Of a DNA stretch of 64,000 nucleotides, positions 38,601 to 58,329 are shown one piece after another; positions within the stretch are counted from its first letter, which is position 1, and the number at the start of each line of letters is the position of its first letter. The notes beneath the pieces were generated by a model, which ran no database searches, was not told the origin of the DNA, and saw only the letters and a program-made list of their open reading frames with translations. Source of the stretch: Pomacea canaliculata. Its lineage: Eukaryota; Mollusca; Gastropoda; Architaenioglossa; Ampullariidae. The stretch covers positions 21,674,150-21,738,149 of the forward strand of contig NC_037601.1 in assembly GCF_003073045.1 (NCBI RefSeq). The letters run 5' to 3'. The position numbers were made by a program, and so were the translations under genes.

Positions 38601-40822
38601 AATTTAAAATTTATTTCTGTTCAGCGAGAAGCTGGCACCCAAGTTGAGCTGGAATCAGATTCTGATGAAGATGAAGATGATGGTCCAGAAGGGCTGGTAT
38701 CACAGCAGATCAAGGATGTCTTGTCTACTGAGCAGCTGCTGAATGAACTGGGACAGGCAAGAAGTCAAGGGGAGGTGACTGGACTGAGCCCAGTTCTTGA
38801 AGGAGGTGGTGTGACACTTTATTCAGCTGGGGCAGATCTGGAGAGTGTAATAGCCACTCTGCCTTTGCACACGTCTTGTCAGGTGGACAACCAGCATCAT
38901 CATGTTCATCAGCATGAAGCGGAAGTGCAGCAGCACCAGGTAGATTTAATGATCCATGTCCTCTTTTTCAGAAATATCCATGGGTAAATAGCCAGTATTA
39001 CTATTTAAATAGGGTTTCTTATAGATCAGAGGTGGAGAACCTTTTTTTCTGCCAAGGGCGATTTGGATATTTATAACATCATTTGCAGGACATACAAAAT
39101 TATGAATTTAAAAATAGCCTGCTATATTTAGTCAAGCTGTAGTTTTGCCCCAGTACTTTTGCAATGTATACACCCCCAGCCTGCCTGACACTGACAGTCC
39201 TCTGAATCATCAGAGTTCAGGCAAATAGGCCACAGGCAGCAGATGAGAAGCATACATGTCTCTCCTGTCATGTACTTGTATGTGTCCTGTCTATCCTGCA
39301 TTAGAGGTTCTTTGCTAGTCCTATAAAATTTATTATGATGATTCACTTAATATAATTTATGTTACCATGATAAAAGCTCTTGTTTATTAAATTTCAAGTC
39401 CTGGCTGTGATTGCCTTGGTTGGGCCAGACCATGGGTGAGATGTTTCCTGTCCCTGTTATTGATGATCCTTTTTTTTTTTTTAGGAGTAGTTCTTCCTTT
39501 TGGTAGAGTTTATTTGACAAATTGAAAAGAACTTTAAGAATAATTCTTAGGGTTTGAATTAAAAAATGGGAGGTGGGTGGGGGGTTTCTATTTTTTATTT
39601 TAGGATATAAACAAAGAGTGAGATTAAGAAACATAGACATGATTTGAGCTGCTAAATATTTTGAGAGACATTGACAAGCTACAACTTTTTGAAAAAGTGT
39701 CTTTAATCTTTCTTTTAACTGTATTTGGCTGCAGTTAATGTCTGCTGCTATTTGTAATCTTTTGTTGAAAAAATGTATATACTTAGAATTCCTTTTCCAG
39801 ATACCTACCATTGATGCCCCAGAAATTTTAGCACATCTGGATTTTGCAAATAAAGTAATCAAACAAGAGAAGCCTGAGGTTGACACAGACTGCATCTCGG
39901 TTCCATTGTCCCTTCCTCTGGCACAAGTCTCCAGTCAGGGTATTCCTGTCTCCTCCCCTGGGGATCTTCTGACCATGAGCAGTAAGCATAATCACTCTCA
40001 ACCCATGATTGTGACTGTAACGGGAGCCAGCATTGGGAACCTCAAGACCTCAGCAGCAAAGACATTTGCAGTGGTTTCAGGGAGCAGCTTGTTGAAAGCT
40101 ACAGAAAGGAAAACCCGGTAGGTGTTCTGGTCCTCTTTTTCTCCCCATTCCTCCTAAAACAGTTGCCTCCCTTATCTGTATTTCTCCAGTTTTCCATTCT
40201 ATGCTCCCTCAGGGTCGCCTGGTAGTGTAGTTAACACACTTGTCTCCACTGCAGTGAATGGCTCAGGGTTTAGATCTTGTCTTGGGACTAAGTGACCTGT
40301 CCACAAGGCTGGGGCATTGGGGGTTTTCTCTGATTAATCCGGTTTCCTAACCCACTCCTCTCCTCATATAGTGTGAAATCGTTGCAAGGTTGAAGCAATT
40401 TTCTACCAAATAAACCAGTCAAACCAACCTAAGCTCCCTGCCTTACTCTTTCCTACCCCAATATACCTGTACATTTTAAAAAACTGAACCATTGCTCAGA
40501 AAGTATCCCTATCAACAAATGAATCAGCATACTTTATTAATGCATCTCAGGATTAAAAAGTAAAAATCTGTGATCATCATGCAGACCAATGCTGAATTTT
40601 TATTTTGTGTGTGAGTGCAACTGTTAGAGATGTGAAGCATATGCAGACCTGCATGTACATTCAATATGTTGAACTGAAAAAAAAGACTTTAAGTGGCATC
40701 TCCAGAATATTATTAGCTTTTCTTTATTCAGGAGCATGAAGAGGAAGGAAGAAGTGGAACAAGCATCTCCTGCCAAGCGAACAAGACGAGCTGTAGCTGG
40801 TCAACGATATACCTATGTTTAG
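29619..40822 (+). CDS. CTCF: CCCTC-binding factor, 11 zinc fingers
   Basis: CTCF is the architectural DNA-binding protein that sets insulators and stops cohesin loops. Eleven coding exons (29619-29972, 30963-31226, 31779-32039, 32284-33053, 34679-34864, 35262-35617, 37021-37178, 37865-38035, 38625-38939, 39801-40117, 40732-40822) total 3,243 bases. All are in phase and give 1,080 residues, longer than human (727). The eleven C2H2-type fingers start near residue 405. Fingers 3-6 are nearly vertebrate-like ([41 protein letters not shown]). The N-terminus is acidic and Gln/Ser-rich with repeated GDGSQ motifs; VFDLKGGS sits before finger 1, where human has the cohesin-binding YDF motif. The C-terminus is acidic (DSDEDEDD), then basic (KRTRR), ending YTYV. 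Start chosen at the first ATG after a strong acceptor. A lineage-specific duplicate cannot be excluded. Confidence 0.97.
30103..30758. mobile_element. Tigger/pogo-like MITE
   Basis: A 656-bp element in CTCF intron 1. Termini CAGTAATCCCTCGC and CAGTAATCCCTTGT (inward) are flanked by TA on both sides, as for Tc1/mariner-superfamily Tigger elements. The left arm holds the repeated ttcgcg/tcgcgg motifs typical of that group. It carries an internal insertion (about 30262-30375). Confidence 0.82.
30262..30375 (+). repeat. SINE/LINE tail with hairpin
   Basis: The sequence ctatgctcctcagaggagca forms a hairpin and is followed by aaggaataaactatactaaac. Related tails occur at 55610-55650 (ctcttcaaggagtagcaagg, then aaactatat) and loosely near 50735. 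It resembles the 3' end of a retroposon inserted into the Tigger MITE. The family is not identified. Confidence 0.45.
38225..38480 (+). repeat. Possible tRNA-derived SINE
   Basis: The stretch gtagaagtgttaagacactg followed about 35 bases later by cagtttgagggtca has the spacing of A and B boxes. The rest is unassigned. Very diverged, in CTCF intron 8. Could be coincidence. Confidence 0.3.
39027..39130 (+). mobile_element. hAT left-end fragment
   Basis: Starts CAGAGGTGGAGAACC and continues ttctgccaagggcgatttgg, a typical hAT terminus with its subterminal block. The matching right end was not found within the intron, so only one end is present. Length approximate. Confidence 0.55.
40203..40435 (+). 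repeat. tRNA-derived SINE
   Basis: The head tcgcctggtagtgtagttaa (A-box region) and cagggtttagatcttgtc (B-box region) are spaced as in a tRNA gene. A non-tRNA body and an aaataaaccag end follow. It is in the last CTCF intron and is a different family from the 18.6-kb SINEs. Confidence 0.68.
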
Positions 40823-40877
40823 GAGTTATTTTGTTTGATTTTTGTAAGTCATGTCATTTTGAAATTTGTTATGATTA

Positions 40878-40887
40878 AATAAATAAA
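40878..40887 (+). promoter_or_regulatory. CTCF poly(A) signals
   Basis: Two overlapping AATAAA hexamers about 55 bases after the CTCF stop codon. A 3' UTR this short is plausible, but later hexamers exist, so alternative ends are possible. Confidence 0.55.
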
Positions 40888-40889
40888 TG

Positions 40890-43800
40890 TTTTTAAATGC
40901 TTTTTTTCATCTGGGTTCAAAAATGCACTGCAATTTGTTTTAGATAGGTATAGTCTTTAGGTGGTGGTTTAATTGGGAAGCAATTACAATTTCTGACATT
41001 AACAGGTAATGAATTATTTAGAACTGTTCCTGACTAGGGTATAAAACAGTACATCTGGATTTAGCAACAGACTTCCAAGGGTAAACTATTTTGAAACATT
41101 ATATTGTTTAAGCAAATTTTATTTTTGTTTTAATGAAATCTTTAGAGAAAAAGTGCCCACATATTTTATTTTAAATGGTAACTGGTCTTTCATTTTATTT
41201 ATTTAGTTTTCGAATTTTTTTTTTTACAAAGCTGATATTTTTCTGTTTTTTGCAGATGTCAACAACATTCCAGATGACCCCAGAGGCAGCTGTGCCAATT
41301 AAAATGAAAAACAATAACCCCAAACTGGAAATGTTACTGTCAACTTCATTGGAAATCACATTCTTTGATCTTGCCATGCACTTTTCTTGTTTTCCCCTTT
41401 AAAACTTTATTTTTTTGGCTCCATTTCAATCCTGGCTACCTTTTTGTACCCTGCCATGTCCCAAACTAGAGTACAAAATGCTTTGTGCAAGCTATTTATG
41501 AACAGGTGAAAGGAATGGGGGCAAAAATGGACATACAGAGAAGAGACTGCAGCTGATTTGAATGGAAATATGTACAAGTTCATTTGTTATGCTGTTTATA
41601 AAATATAAATCACATATTAGTAAATTAATGTAGTAGATTAATATTTTATAACAATTATATATGACAAAGAGGAAAGTTGAAGGATAATTGCAAAGTGTGT
41701 GTGTAGTTTCATTCAAATGTGAAAACGTGTCTTCGTTCTTATGACAGAATGATAGTCTCTAAATGTGAAATACTGTGCAGATGTATACTTACATTTGTGC
41801 ATTTTGTGCATAAAGAAAGCATGAGAAGGTCAGCTGTCAATGTATAATGTTAATTCTACCAAAACTTGCCAAAAGTTATCAGCTATTTGCTATTTATGTT
41901 GCATCAGAAAAATTTGGTTTATATTTATTTGCATTTTTTAAGTTCTTTGCTGTGCAGCAGACAAACTGAATACAGTCATAAACGACCAAATATGATTGCC
42001 AAGTGCTCCTTTAAAGCTGAAAGGTTAAAGCTTATTCCTCTGCTGATTCTGGATTGCTGATTCCTCAGCCTACATCAAGCCTTACACCACACTCCCCCCA
42101 AAAAGAAGAAAAATGTCTAACAAATCTAACAGCACAAACGATCCACAGAAAATTGATAAAAATTGCTGTGCCTTGAAAATAAAACCGACAGGCATGAAAA
42201 ATTGGTGGGAGAAAGAAGCAACAGATCATCACAAATTTCTAGGCAAATGAAGATTTATCACTGACATGACTGTATTTTGTCCCTTGTGCACTACTGAGGT
42301 TTTCATGATCTTTTATAATGGTCCACTGTTATCACAACTATGACATAGGTACAAATTGTTGATAAATACAGCCATAACAGTCCAATGATAATCTCCAGCA
42401 TTTTATAGCAGTTCACTGTGAAATGACATTGTTAAGGGTGAATGAACATGTCACAAACCATTTTCTGTTATAAAGGCAAAGTATATTATTACCTGACCCA
42501 ATCTTGGCAAACATATATCTGGCTGTTTCAAAATTTTGTTTATTAATGAAGCTATTTTACTAGAGGCCCAACAAGCAGTCTTTTACAGAGGAACATGTGG
42601 GAGAGTTGTCAACCCTATTTTGAAAAGGAACTGTGGGTTCATAAACACTGATATCTAATGACACCTTCAGTGTGAGCATTTAAGGAATGAATCATTTTGC
42701 ATGCACTCAAAAAAACGGCATGATGAAAATAAACACATCTGTTAATAAAAATGTGTTACTAAAATCTGGTTCATTTACAACCTTGACATTTCATAATATT
42801 AGCACTATTGTTTACTCTTGGTATGTGACATTGCTTTCCATTTGTGACTTATTTATGTGAAGGTTGTGCCTTACAATTCTGCTACTTTGTGTGTGTATGT
42901 GGGGGGAGAGGGAGTGGTGTTGGTGTGTGTGTGTGAGAGAGAGAGAATGAAATCTAAAGGAATCTCATACACAGCTGTATCGGGCACCTATTTTTACTTT
43001 TTTATTTGTACTAGTTTGTACACTATATAGATTGTTTGTGCTTTCATTTTTATTATTAAATGTGAAACTGTCCACAATTGTGGATAATAAATAATGCCAA
43101 TTGAATAATTCTGGAATGCTTTCTTATTAATGTTGATGTCTTGTAAAAACCACACAAAAACCTTGCATAGATTCATTAAAATATAAATACGAGATAAAAT
43201 CACAATACACCTTAATGAGCTATATATTATATGATAAATTTATCAAAACAATTGCGGACTTAGCTGCAGGATAACAGCTATTATGTTCCTAATTTCCGAA
43301 AAACATGGGATAACGATGCATGGAAGAGGAGAAATGGCAGTTATAATTACACTGAGCCTTAGAATTAGGGGTACAAAAGTGTTCGGCACAAGAAATGTTA
43401 CTTAAAATTTCCTGTATTTTGGGAAAAAACTTATTTCAAGTTATTTCAACAATGGGGTTTGTTAAGCAAGCTCAGAGGAAGCAACAGGGCACTGAAACAT
43501 CAGTTATATATTTAAAATTTGTTTCCATTCTATAGCTAAAGGCTTTGTAGCAAGTTTTTGAAATCAGTCGTGTCATATTCCGACGTGACTGACCATCCGC
43601 TTTAAATGTTGATAACGGAAGTATAAACATTCATTCAACGGTATCTGCAGAATTACTGGTTCAGTGTGAAGTTGAAAATAAGAATGTACAAGAAAGCTAA
43701 ACATAATATACCTTAATTTGAAGTGTTTTGAGTGCTTAGTGTTCCTTAATTTGCAGCGTTGTATGCTCAGACTTCCCAAACATTCGTGCCTATGAACAAA

Positions 43801-44150
43801 CTGATCAGTACCCAGCTGACTGCTTGACAATGACAATGACAATTCTCCAATCAGGTTTTCGTATTGGTGTGCTTTACAAACAGTTACTCATTTTTATTAA
43901 AGAAATTCTCTTAAAAATCAGCCTGCGGTACAACTTTCTTATGGGGAGTACCACCGTGTGATAGGAATAGTTTAGATTTTTTTTTTTTTTTTTTGGCGTT
44001 GGCTTATATTATTTTTACATAGGTATGAACTGTATGTCGTTTAATAAACCGCATGATAAAGATATTTTAGATATTTTAAATCTGCTAATATGATAGTTTG
44101 GGTTGGATTAGTTTTCAGGTGTGAGTAAAACGTCGCGATTTGGAGGATTA
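40890..44150. other. Non-coding; simple repeats only
   Basis: No coding similarity. It contains a (TG)n/(GA)n microsatellite at about 42891-42952 and a T tract near 43978-43995. The first part may be an extended CTCF 3' UTR. Confidence 0.5.
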
Positions 44151-44154
44151 TTGA

Positions 44155-44560
44155 TTGTGATTGGTTGTTCTGTTCGTCACTTTAAGTCACGTGATATTTA
44201 GCGATGAATTGTGGGGGAGGGGGGTTGATTTGATTTGAGGTTAGCAGACGACAGCATGGCGAGAATTTGTGGTGTATATAGTTGTGGCGTTTACAGAAAA
44301 GTTGAATGCTGAGGAACCGGTAAAGTTTAGTAGAAAAACGTATTAAGTCGATGAACATGTGATGAGGCTGTTGTGTTTGAGTTGTGTCTTTGGAAAATTT
44401 CTTGAGGAAACAATTAAGTACGGGTGGTGCTGTTAGAAGTCGATTTATGACGAGAAGAGATCGAGTGGACGTATTAAATCAAACGTCTATGAATATTTTA
44501 AAATTGATTGCTTCTGGCGAGATTTTTCAAGTCGATCTGACTGGAGGAACTATGTAAGGA
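44155..44560 (+). promoter_or_regulatory. Possible promoter/first exon of an unidentified gene
   Basis: A CCAAT-box context (gattggttg, near 44160), a palindromic E-box (tcacgtga, 44187-44194) and catggcgag (44255) occur within 100 bases. A clean donor, tat|gtaagg, follows at 44554. The short frame from the 44256 ATG ends after 18 codons. It could be the first exon of the broken coding region at 47.94 kb, or chance. Confidence 0.28.
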
Positions 44561-45405
44561 AACTTTGGTGGAATATTTTGAGTGCAATTTTGATCCCCCC
44601 CCTTTTTTTTAAAAGATCGACTAAATGACTAAATCGTCTGGAGACGATAAATTCTGTGAATATTTTAGATTGTTTTATGTTCCATATTTCACGTATCGAC
44701 TGGAGTGAGCAGACCACGGACGTGTATAGGTAATACAAGTTCGTGAGCAGACGACGGGGGCCGAGCAGACGACAGCAAGCGAGTGCAGCGAACAGACGAC
44801 ACGACACAGGCCGTCTTTTGCATAGTTCCGCCTACAGGTAGGCCATTTGTTTCTATGAGCGTCGTGCGTTATGCTGTAGAAAGCTGTGCCCGGCTTAATT
44901 CTGTCCACTCCATCTGTCCTGTATATGTCCAATCACCTGTCGCTTAAAATCGTCTACTGTTGATCGCACGTCCCGCTTTGGTAAATCTTTCCTGACTCTC
45001 ACCAGTTGCAGTCTTGAATGCTGTCAATTGTTTAAACTTAGATTTTCATTTCTGATTTACAGATACAGTCAAATCTCCCTACTATGCCACCTACCGGGAC
45101 CGAGCAAAAGTGGCATAGTAGCGAGAGTGGCATAATACGGAGGGTTCGTAAAAACGGCTTTATTTGCTCAAGTTACCCGTCAGTCCAAAGCTCTCAAGAA
45201 TAGTCGGTTGGCGCTAGCTGTCTCCTCTCATTCTCCCCCTAACCTCTTCATCCTCCACCCCTCCCAACCACATCCGCGCACCTGCATCCTGTCGCTAGTC
45301 GACCCCCTCCCGCTCTCCCTCTGTCACCTGACTGTCACCCGTCCAGCGACCTACCCCCATCGCCAGCCTCCACCCTCCCTGTGTGCGTGCTATGTTCCAT
45401 CCCAC

Positions 45406-47665
45406 CAGCGGCGGCGTTAGGGGGTGGCAAATGGGGCGGCCGCCCCAGGCCCCGCTCTCGAAGGGGCCCCGCGCTTCAGCCCCGAAGTAAGGTGACCAGA
45501 GGCTTTTGACCTCGTGTCCCGCCTGCTCATAAAATGTCCGGGCTGGACGCCCAATGTCCCGCTTTGTGGCAAGTCCATCAATGTCCCGCTTGTCTTTAAA
45601 AATACCGTACACTGATTCGCATCCGCGCCTTTGGTGTTGGCGGTGTCTTGCTGATCCCTATTTCTTTTTCGTCGCTCTGCGGGCTCCGGTGTTTGACCCG
45701 TGACGATAATGACCTGCCGGCCGATATCTTATTGCACGCGCCGCTGGTACATCGCCGGTGGTCGTCTGCTCGTCCCTCTTTAAGGTGTCAGCTTCTTTGG
45801 TTACGGTTGTTCCCCTTACTTCCCAGTGGTAACCCACTCCAGCAGGTGACTATACACCCCAAACCTAGTGATGTGTGGAATGGACAAATGAGTACACAAT
45901 GGCTTTCACCTGCCGAATTCGTTGTGTACAGTGAAGCTGTTTGAAGTCGCTCGCTTTCCTTTGAAGGCAGCCTCTAACAACTCCATCAGACATGTCAGCC
46001 TGTTATTATTTTTTTATCTTTTTACTTTGTCTATGTTGGAATGATGCGGACCGCTGATTTCTAACTCTGTTATACTTGATAAAATACATTTTTTAGCAAA
46101 TTAAGCTAGGCTGATTAAAAAAAAAAAAGAAAAGAAAACAAGTGCATTTTACATTTTGGCAGATGATGCCGATCCAAAGGCATCCACAGGCCGTACCCCT
46201 GGTATAGAGTTGTAGACTAATGTAGTTTGCTTGGTGATGGAGAGACGGGAAGAGAAAGTTTCACGGTGTTGTGAAGTAACTACGAAACAAGTTCCTTTGA
46301 CATCTCTCACTTCAGGCTTAGAGGTTGTAGTGCCAATGGCGGGCCCCATCCTTTCCATTCACAGTGTCCATACATCAGTAACATATCCACCTCTTTACTG
46401 TCCATTCCAACTTGCTTGCAGGTCCCCCAAGTGGCACATTAATCCAGCGACCTCAATGCACGAACATTCTTCTAAACGGTTCATGCGCCATAAATCATTG
46501 TGTCCAGCGGCCCTGGGACACCTGACCCGTACCCCAACGCCCCCGTCTACCTTAGGTCTGGAAATTGTATACTGCAGGTGTAATGCTTAGGTGTTCCTTC
46601 TTCAGACCTTTCTGTAAGAGAAAAGAAAAAGAAGAAGGAGAACAATCCGATGACCAAGGCCAGGCCCGGGCCCGGGTACATCAGATACCCTGCCATCTCA
46701 TCAAGCCTACGTCAAACGTTTCCCCTCACCTCTAGGCATTTCGTCCTCTCGCGTGTTTTCCGCTGCCCGGCATTTTATTCACTTCCAGTAATCCTCATAC
46801 AAACATCGCCAGTGAAAAGACAGTTAAAGATGGAAACTTTGAAAGGACTTTTAATAGTGAGGTGCAACTTACAGCGAAAATTCAGGAAATCCTTGTGGAA
46901 AAATGTATGACACTATCTTGCAATGGCCCAAACTTTACAAGGAGATTCACGGTCTATGAAGTAAGGTTTCGGAGTAACAGCCTCGCCAAATGACGAAGGT
47001 GCCGGACCATTATTGGCACGATAATTTATACAGCGCCTCACCTGCACGTCCGCAAAGTTGGCTGAGCGCGAGATAAGGTAGGAATATTTTAATTTAAATT
47101 TTAAATACCGGTTTTCTATTTAAAATGGAATACTGTAGTGGCGTGGACAGATCTGCCGTTGAAAGCATCACTACTCGGCAAAGTCAGAGGAAAGTCCCCC
47201 CCCCCCACCCTGTTTATCGGCGTTCTTTGTCGGTGACGACACCATCATCGGCACGCCTCCTGCTTTCGCCCCCGAAACGTCTGGTCACCTAACCCGAGGT
47301 CATCTTTCTGACTTATTGCTATCTGTGTTAAACATGTTGTGACAACAAAATTTACGTTCAGAAAACACTTCTAAGTTCTAATTAAGCAAATTATTGAACC
47401 CATATCTTCACGTTAAACCCGACAATAATAACAAGCAGTTTATTAAGATATCGTCACCATATTTCGCTTCAAGAAAAAACCGCTACTGTCACAAACGGTG
47501 GGAAAGATTACGAACAATTAAAACACTAAATTCGCGTGTTATTTCGAGAACTAGATCTGGCCTATCTAACTGTATATAAATCTGTGCTTCTGACATCATA
47601 TCAATAGGATATTGATACATGTACTCCATTGCCCCAGGCCCCGCGTATGCCTAACGCCGCCTCTG
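45406..47665. mobile_element. hAT element inserted in the Tigger-like MITE
   Basis: Termini CAGCGGCGGCGTTAGG and CAGAGGCGGCGTTAGG (inward) and a perfect 8-bp duplication catcccac (45398-45405 and 47666-47673). The empty site is visible in the copy near 58190. No intact transposase frame is present, so it is non-autonomous. Confidence 0.9.
45488..47292. mobile_element. TAAGGTGACC element nested in the hAT
   Basis: Ends TAAGGTGACCAGA and TTAGGTGACCAGA (inward), flanked by cccgaag/cccgagg, a 7-bp near-duplication. It holds repeated tgtcccgc blocks near its left end. The superfamily is uncertain. The interior (45.6-47.2 kb) has only short frames without recognisable similarity. Confidence 0.68.
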
Positions 47666-47934
47666 CATCCCACCTAACTGCAATGTCCCACACTACCATA
47701 GAGTATAATAATCGAGCACTGCGCGGAATTTCACAACTTGTGCCTTTTAACAATCACACAAAAGTGGCATAGTAGCGAGAGTAGGGGTGGCATAGTAAAT
47801 TTTTTTTTACATTGAATTTATAGTCGGGACCGAGCAAAAGTGGCATAATACCGAGAGTGGCATAGTAGCGGGGTGGCATAGTAGAGAGATTTGACTGTAA
47901 TGACCTAAAGTTTCTGGTTTCCCAGTTTACAAGT

Positions 47935-48332
47935 CAGAGGATGAGTTAATTTTTCCAAAGATGGTAGTACAACAGGCTGCTACTCACTTTCTAAAGGAAG
48001 AAAATGAAATGTGTGTGGTGAGGTGCAAAAGATGAAGCAAGCAGTATTAGAAAAATTTTTAATGGATTCTGGCAGCATGAATGTTACTGATAGTACTGCT
48101 GTAATGACAACAGAAGCTAATCAGAGTCCATGGAAGCTGTAGAAAGCCAGACTCAAACTGGTAATTCTGAGATTAGCAGAAAAAGCAGTAACATTATGAC
48201 CTGGGAAATTTCTAGCCCATGTCTTCATTCAAAGGAAGAGCAGTCAGATGACCACAGCCTTTCACCAGTTATCGCTGCCAGAAAGACCAAGGAAATCAGA
48301 AATGATACAGAGACAGGCATTGGAAACAGGTG
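47935..48332 (+). pseudogene. Broken coding stretch, unidentified
   Basis: After a good acceptor (tttctggtttcccag) an open frame begins VYKSEDELIFPKMVVQQ. It shifts frame near 48014 (a TG repeat) to one reading MKQAVLEKFLMDSGSMNV, then again near 48128 to SQTQTGNSEISRKSSN. Each piece has protein-like composition and together they span about 130 residues. I do not recognise a family. It could be a decayed gene, a real exon with assembly indels, or a transposon remnant. The 87-codon frame at 48397-48660 may be related. Confidence 0.38.
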
Positions 48333-49271
48333 AATTTGCATAGCAGTAGTGAGAGAGTCGGGGTAGGGGGGGGGACTAATAGATCTAACAGCTTGCTTGC
48401 GCCATCTAGACCACAACAGCACAGAGATATTCCACATTTTGTTTTATGCATCTTTGAAAATGTACATTCAGCTCATACAAATAGCAAAAAGATTGTCAGA
48501 TAATGTTGCAAAAACAGCACTGCATGTGGCATGCACACTGGCTGTGGTGGGAGACAACTGGTATAAAGGCCAACAGCAGCATGTGATATATGTTCTGTAC
48601 AGTGACCAGATGCTGTCGCATAATAACTTGAAATTAAAAAAAGAAAAAAGAAACTGTTAACAAAATATCCAGTACTTAATAGTTACAGTATCTGTATCGT
48701 TTTCACCTGATTGTTCAAAACAAAGAAAAAAGACACAACCACATTCAGCTGTATAAATAGCAACAGGTCAACAGCTCTTCAAAGCATATACAAAATGTAA
48801 CACTTCATATGATTAGAACGCAATAAATGCTTGTTGTGTGATATCTGTTAAAAAACATTTCCAAATGCCCATCAGATATTTAGCAAACAACTGATAGTTG
48901 TTATACACGATTTATCGCTGTCATTTAGCTATCAAAGCAAATTTAAAAATAATTGATTGAACAAGCGAAATACATCGCATATAAACATAAAAAAACATTT
49001 AAAAATATTCAAAACAAATATTTTACTTATTATGTCAACTCATTGGAGTAGGTGTCCCACCTTAAAAATAAGTTTAACATGACACTCAAATAATGGGAAG
49101 TGATGAGCAAGTGGCAACAATGTACACCAGTGTAACCAGGAGTAAGTTCACAAAGGACAGCCTTACTTCGAGTTTAAAAAGGAAACGGTGGCAAACTCCC
49201 TGAGCAGTCACGTACATTCGACATTACACATGCTTTATGACTTTAACTGTTTAAACTATTCCATGCCCTTT

Positions 49272-57151
<7,880 letters not shown>

Positions 57152-57349
57152 TAACTGGAGATGGAGACACAGGACAGAGATGTTATACACTTCGGACAGC
57201 CAACTCGAGGCGCGCGCAGTGGGAAAGCGTTGACTCGCCGCGTGACCGCGGGGTGGAAGAGATGGGGCAGGACAGGCAATTTCCGCTCGCTTTGTTTTGT
57301 GTCCGCGAATATCTTTCAATCCTTTGCTGTTGAAGAAAATCTCTTAGTA

Positions 57350-57545
57350 CAGAGATGCCCAACCTACGGCCCGCGGGTCATATCCGGCCCGCGAAGCTTC
57401 TGCCCACAGTGCAGGAAATCGGTATGTTAGTAATAAAGAAAGAAAAAAAAAAAACCAAAACCGAAAAAAGAAAAACAGAAAAAAGGGAAGAAGAAGTATT
57501 TATCCCTACGTAAGGCCGTCTCTCAATCTGTCTTCGATGGATTTC
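57350..57545. mobile_element. Truncated hAT copy related to the 7.48-kb MITE
   Basis: Begins CAGAGATGCCCAACC and follows the 7481-7915 element through the palindromic GGCCCGC block, gtgcaggaaatcgg and gaagtatttatcc. Similarity ends near 57540 and no right terminus is present. Confidence 0.78.
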
Positions 57546-57856
57546 ATTCTTGATTTTAGTCTTGGGAGGAAACCAGTGTTTGAGAACGAGGGACGCCGCA
57601 TTCCACAGGGGATTAGTGATCTTTTGATTGGTATATTTGAATCAGTCGTTAAAGCGATTAAAAATACAGACTCCGGGCTTTCTAGCAAGGTATAAGACAA
57701 CGGGGTTCTGACAAGGAAGCGATACCGAAACAGCGTTTGAATTTCGTCATTTTCACACGGTCAGACACACACCGGAATATTCACATTGTTTATGATAATT
57801 TGGGGTTTAAAGTGAACTTTCCTAAGGATAGTTTCAAAAATTAATATTTCGAAATA

Positions 57857-58326
57857 CAGTCAAATCTCCCTACTATGCCACCTACCGGGACCGAGCAAAA
57901 GTGGCATAGTAGCGAGAGTGGCATAAGACGGAGGGTTCGTAAAAACGGCTTTATTTGCTCTAGTTACCCGTCAGTCCAAAGCTCTCAAGAATAGTCGGCT
58001 GGCGCTAGCTGTCTCCTCTCATTCTCCCCCTCACCTCTTCATCCTCCACCCTCCCAACCACATCCGCACACCTGCATCCTGTCGCTAGTCGACCCCCTCC
58101 CGCTCTCCCTCTGTCACGTGACTGTCACCCGTCCAGCGACCTACCCCCATCGCCAGCCTCCACCCTCCCTGTGTGCGTGCTATGTTCCATCCCACCTAAC
58201 TGCGATGTCCCACACTACCATAGAGTATAATAATCGAGCACTGCGCGGAATTTCACAACTTGTGCCTTTTAACAATCACACAAAAGTGGCATAGTAGCGG
58301 GGTGGCATAGTAGAGAGATTTGACTG
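57857..58326. mobile_element. Short Tigger-like MITE (empty-site copy)
   Basis: A 470-bp copy of the element at 45066-47897. It has the same CAGTCAAATCTCCCTACTAT terminus, the gtggcatagtagcg repeats, TA on both sides, and an uninterrupted catcccacctaactg where the other copy carries the 2.26-kb hAT. The two copies are very similar, so they are probably recent. Confidence 0.9.
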
Positions 58327-58329
58327 TAT

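Larger units (their letters stand above)
45066..47897. mobile_element. Tigger-like MITE carrying nested elements
   Basis: Termini CAGTCAAATCTCCCTACTAT and CAGTCAAATCTCTCTACTAT (inward) are flanked by TA. The ends are built of repeated gtggcatagtagcg units. A 470-bp copy at 57857-58326 shows the uninterrupted state. The size here is explained by the 2.26-kb hAT at 45406-47665. Confidence 0.88.

Noticed and set aside
45208..46910. Several open frames of 70-120 codons between 45.2 and 46.9 kb
   Set aside because: They lie inside the nested transposons, have biased GC-rich composition and show no domain. The higher GC keeps frames open by chance.
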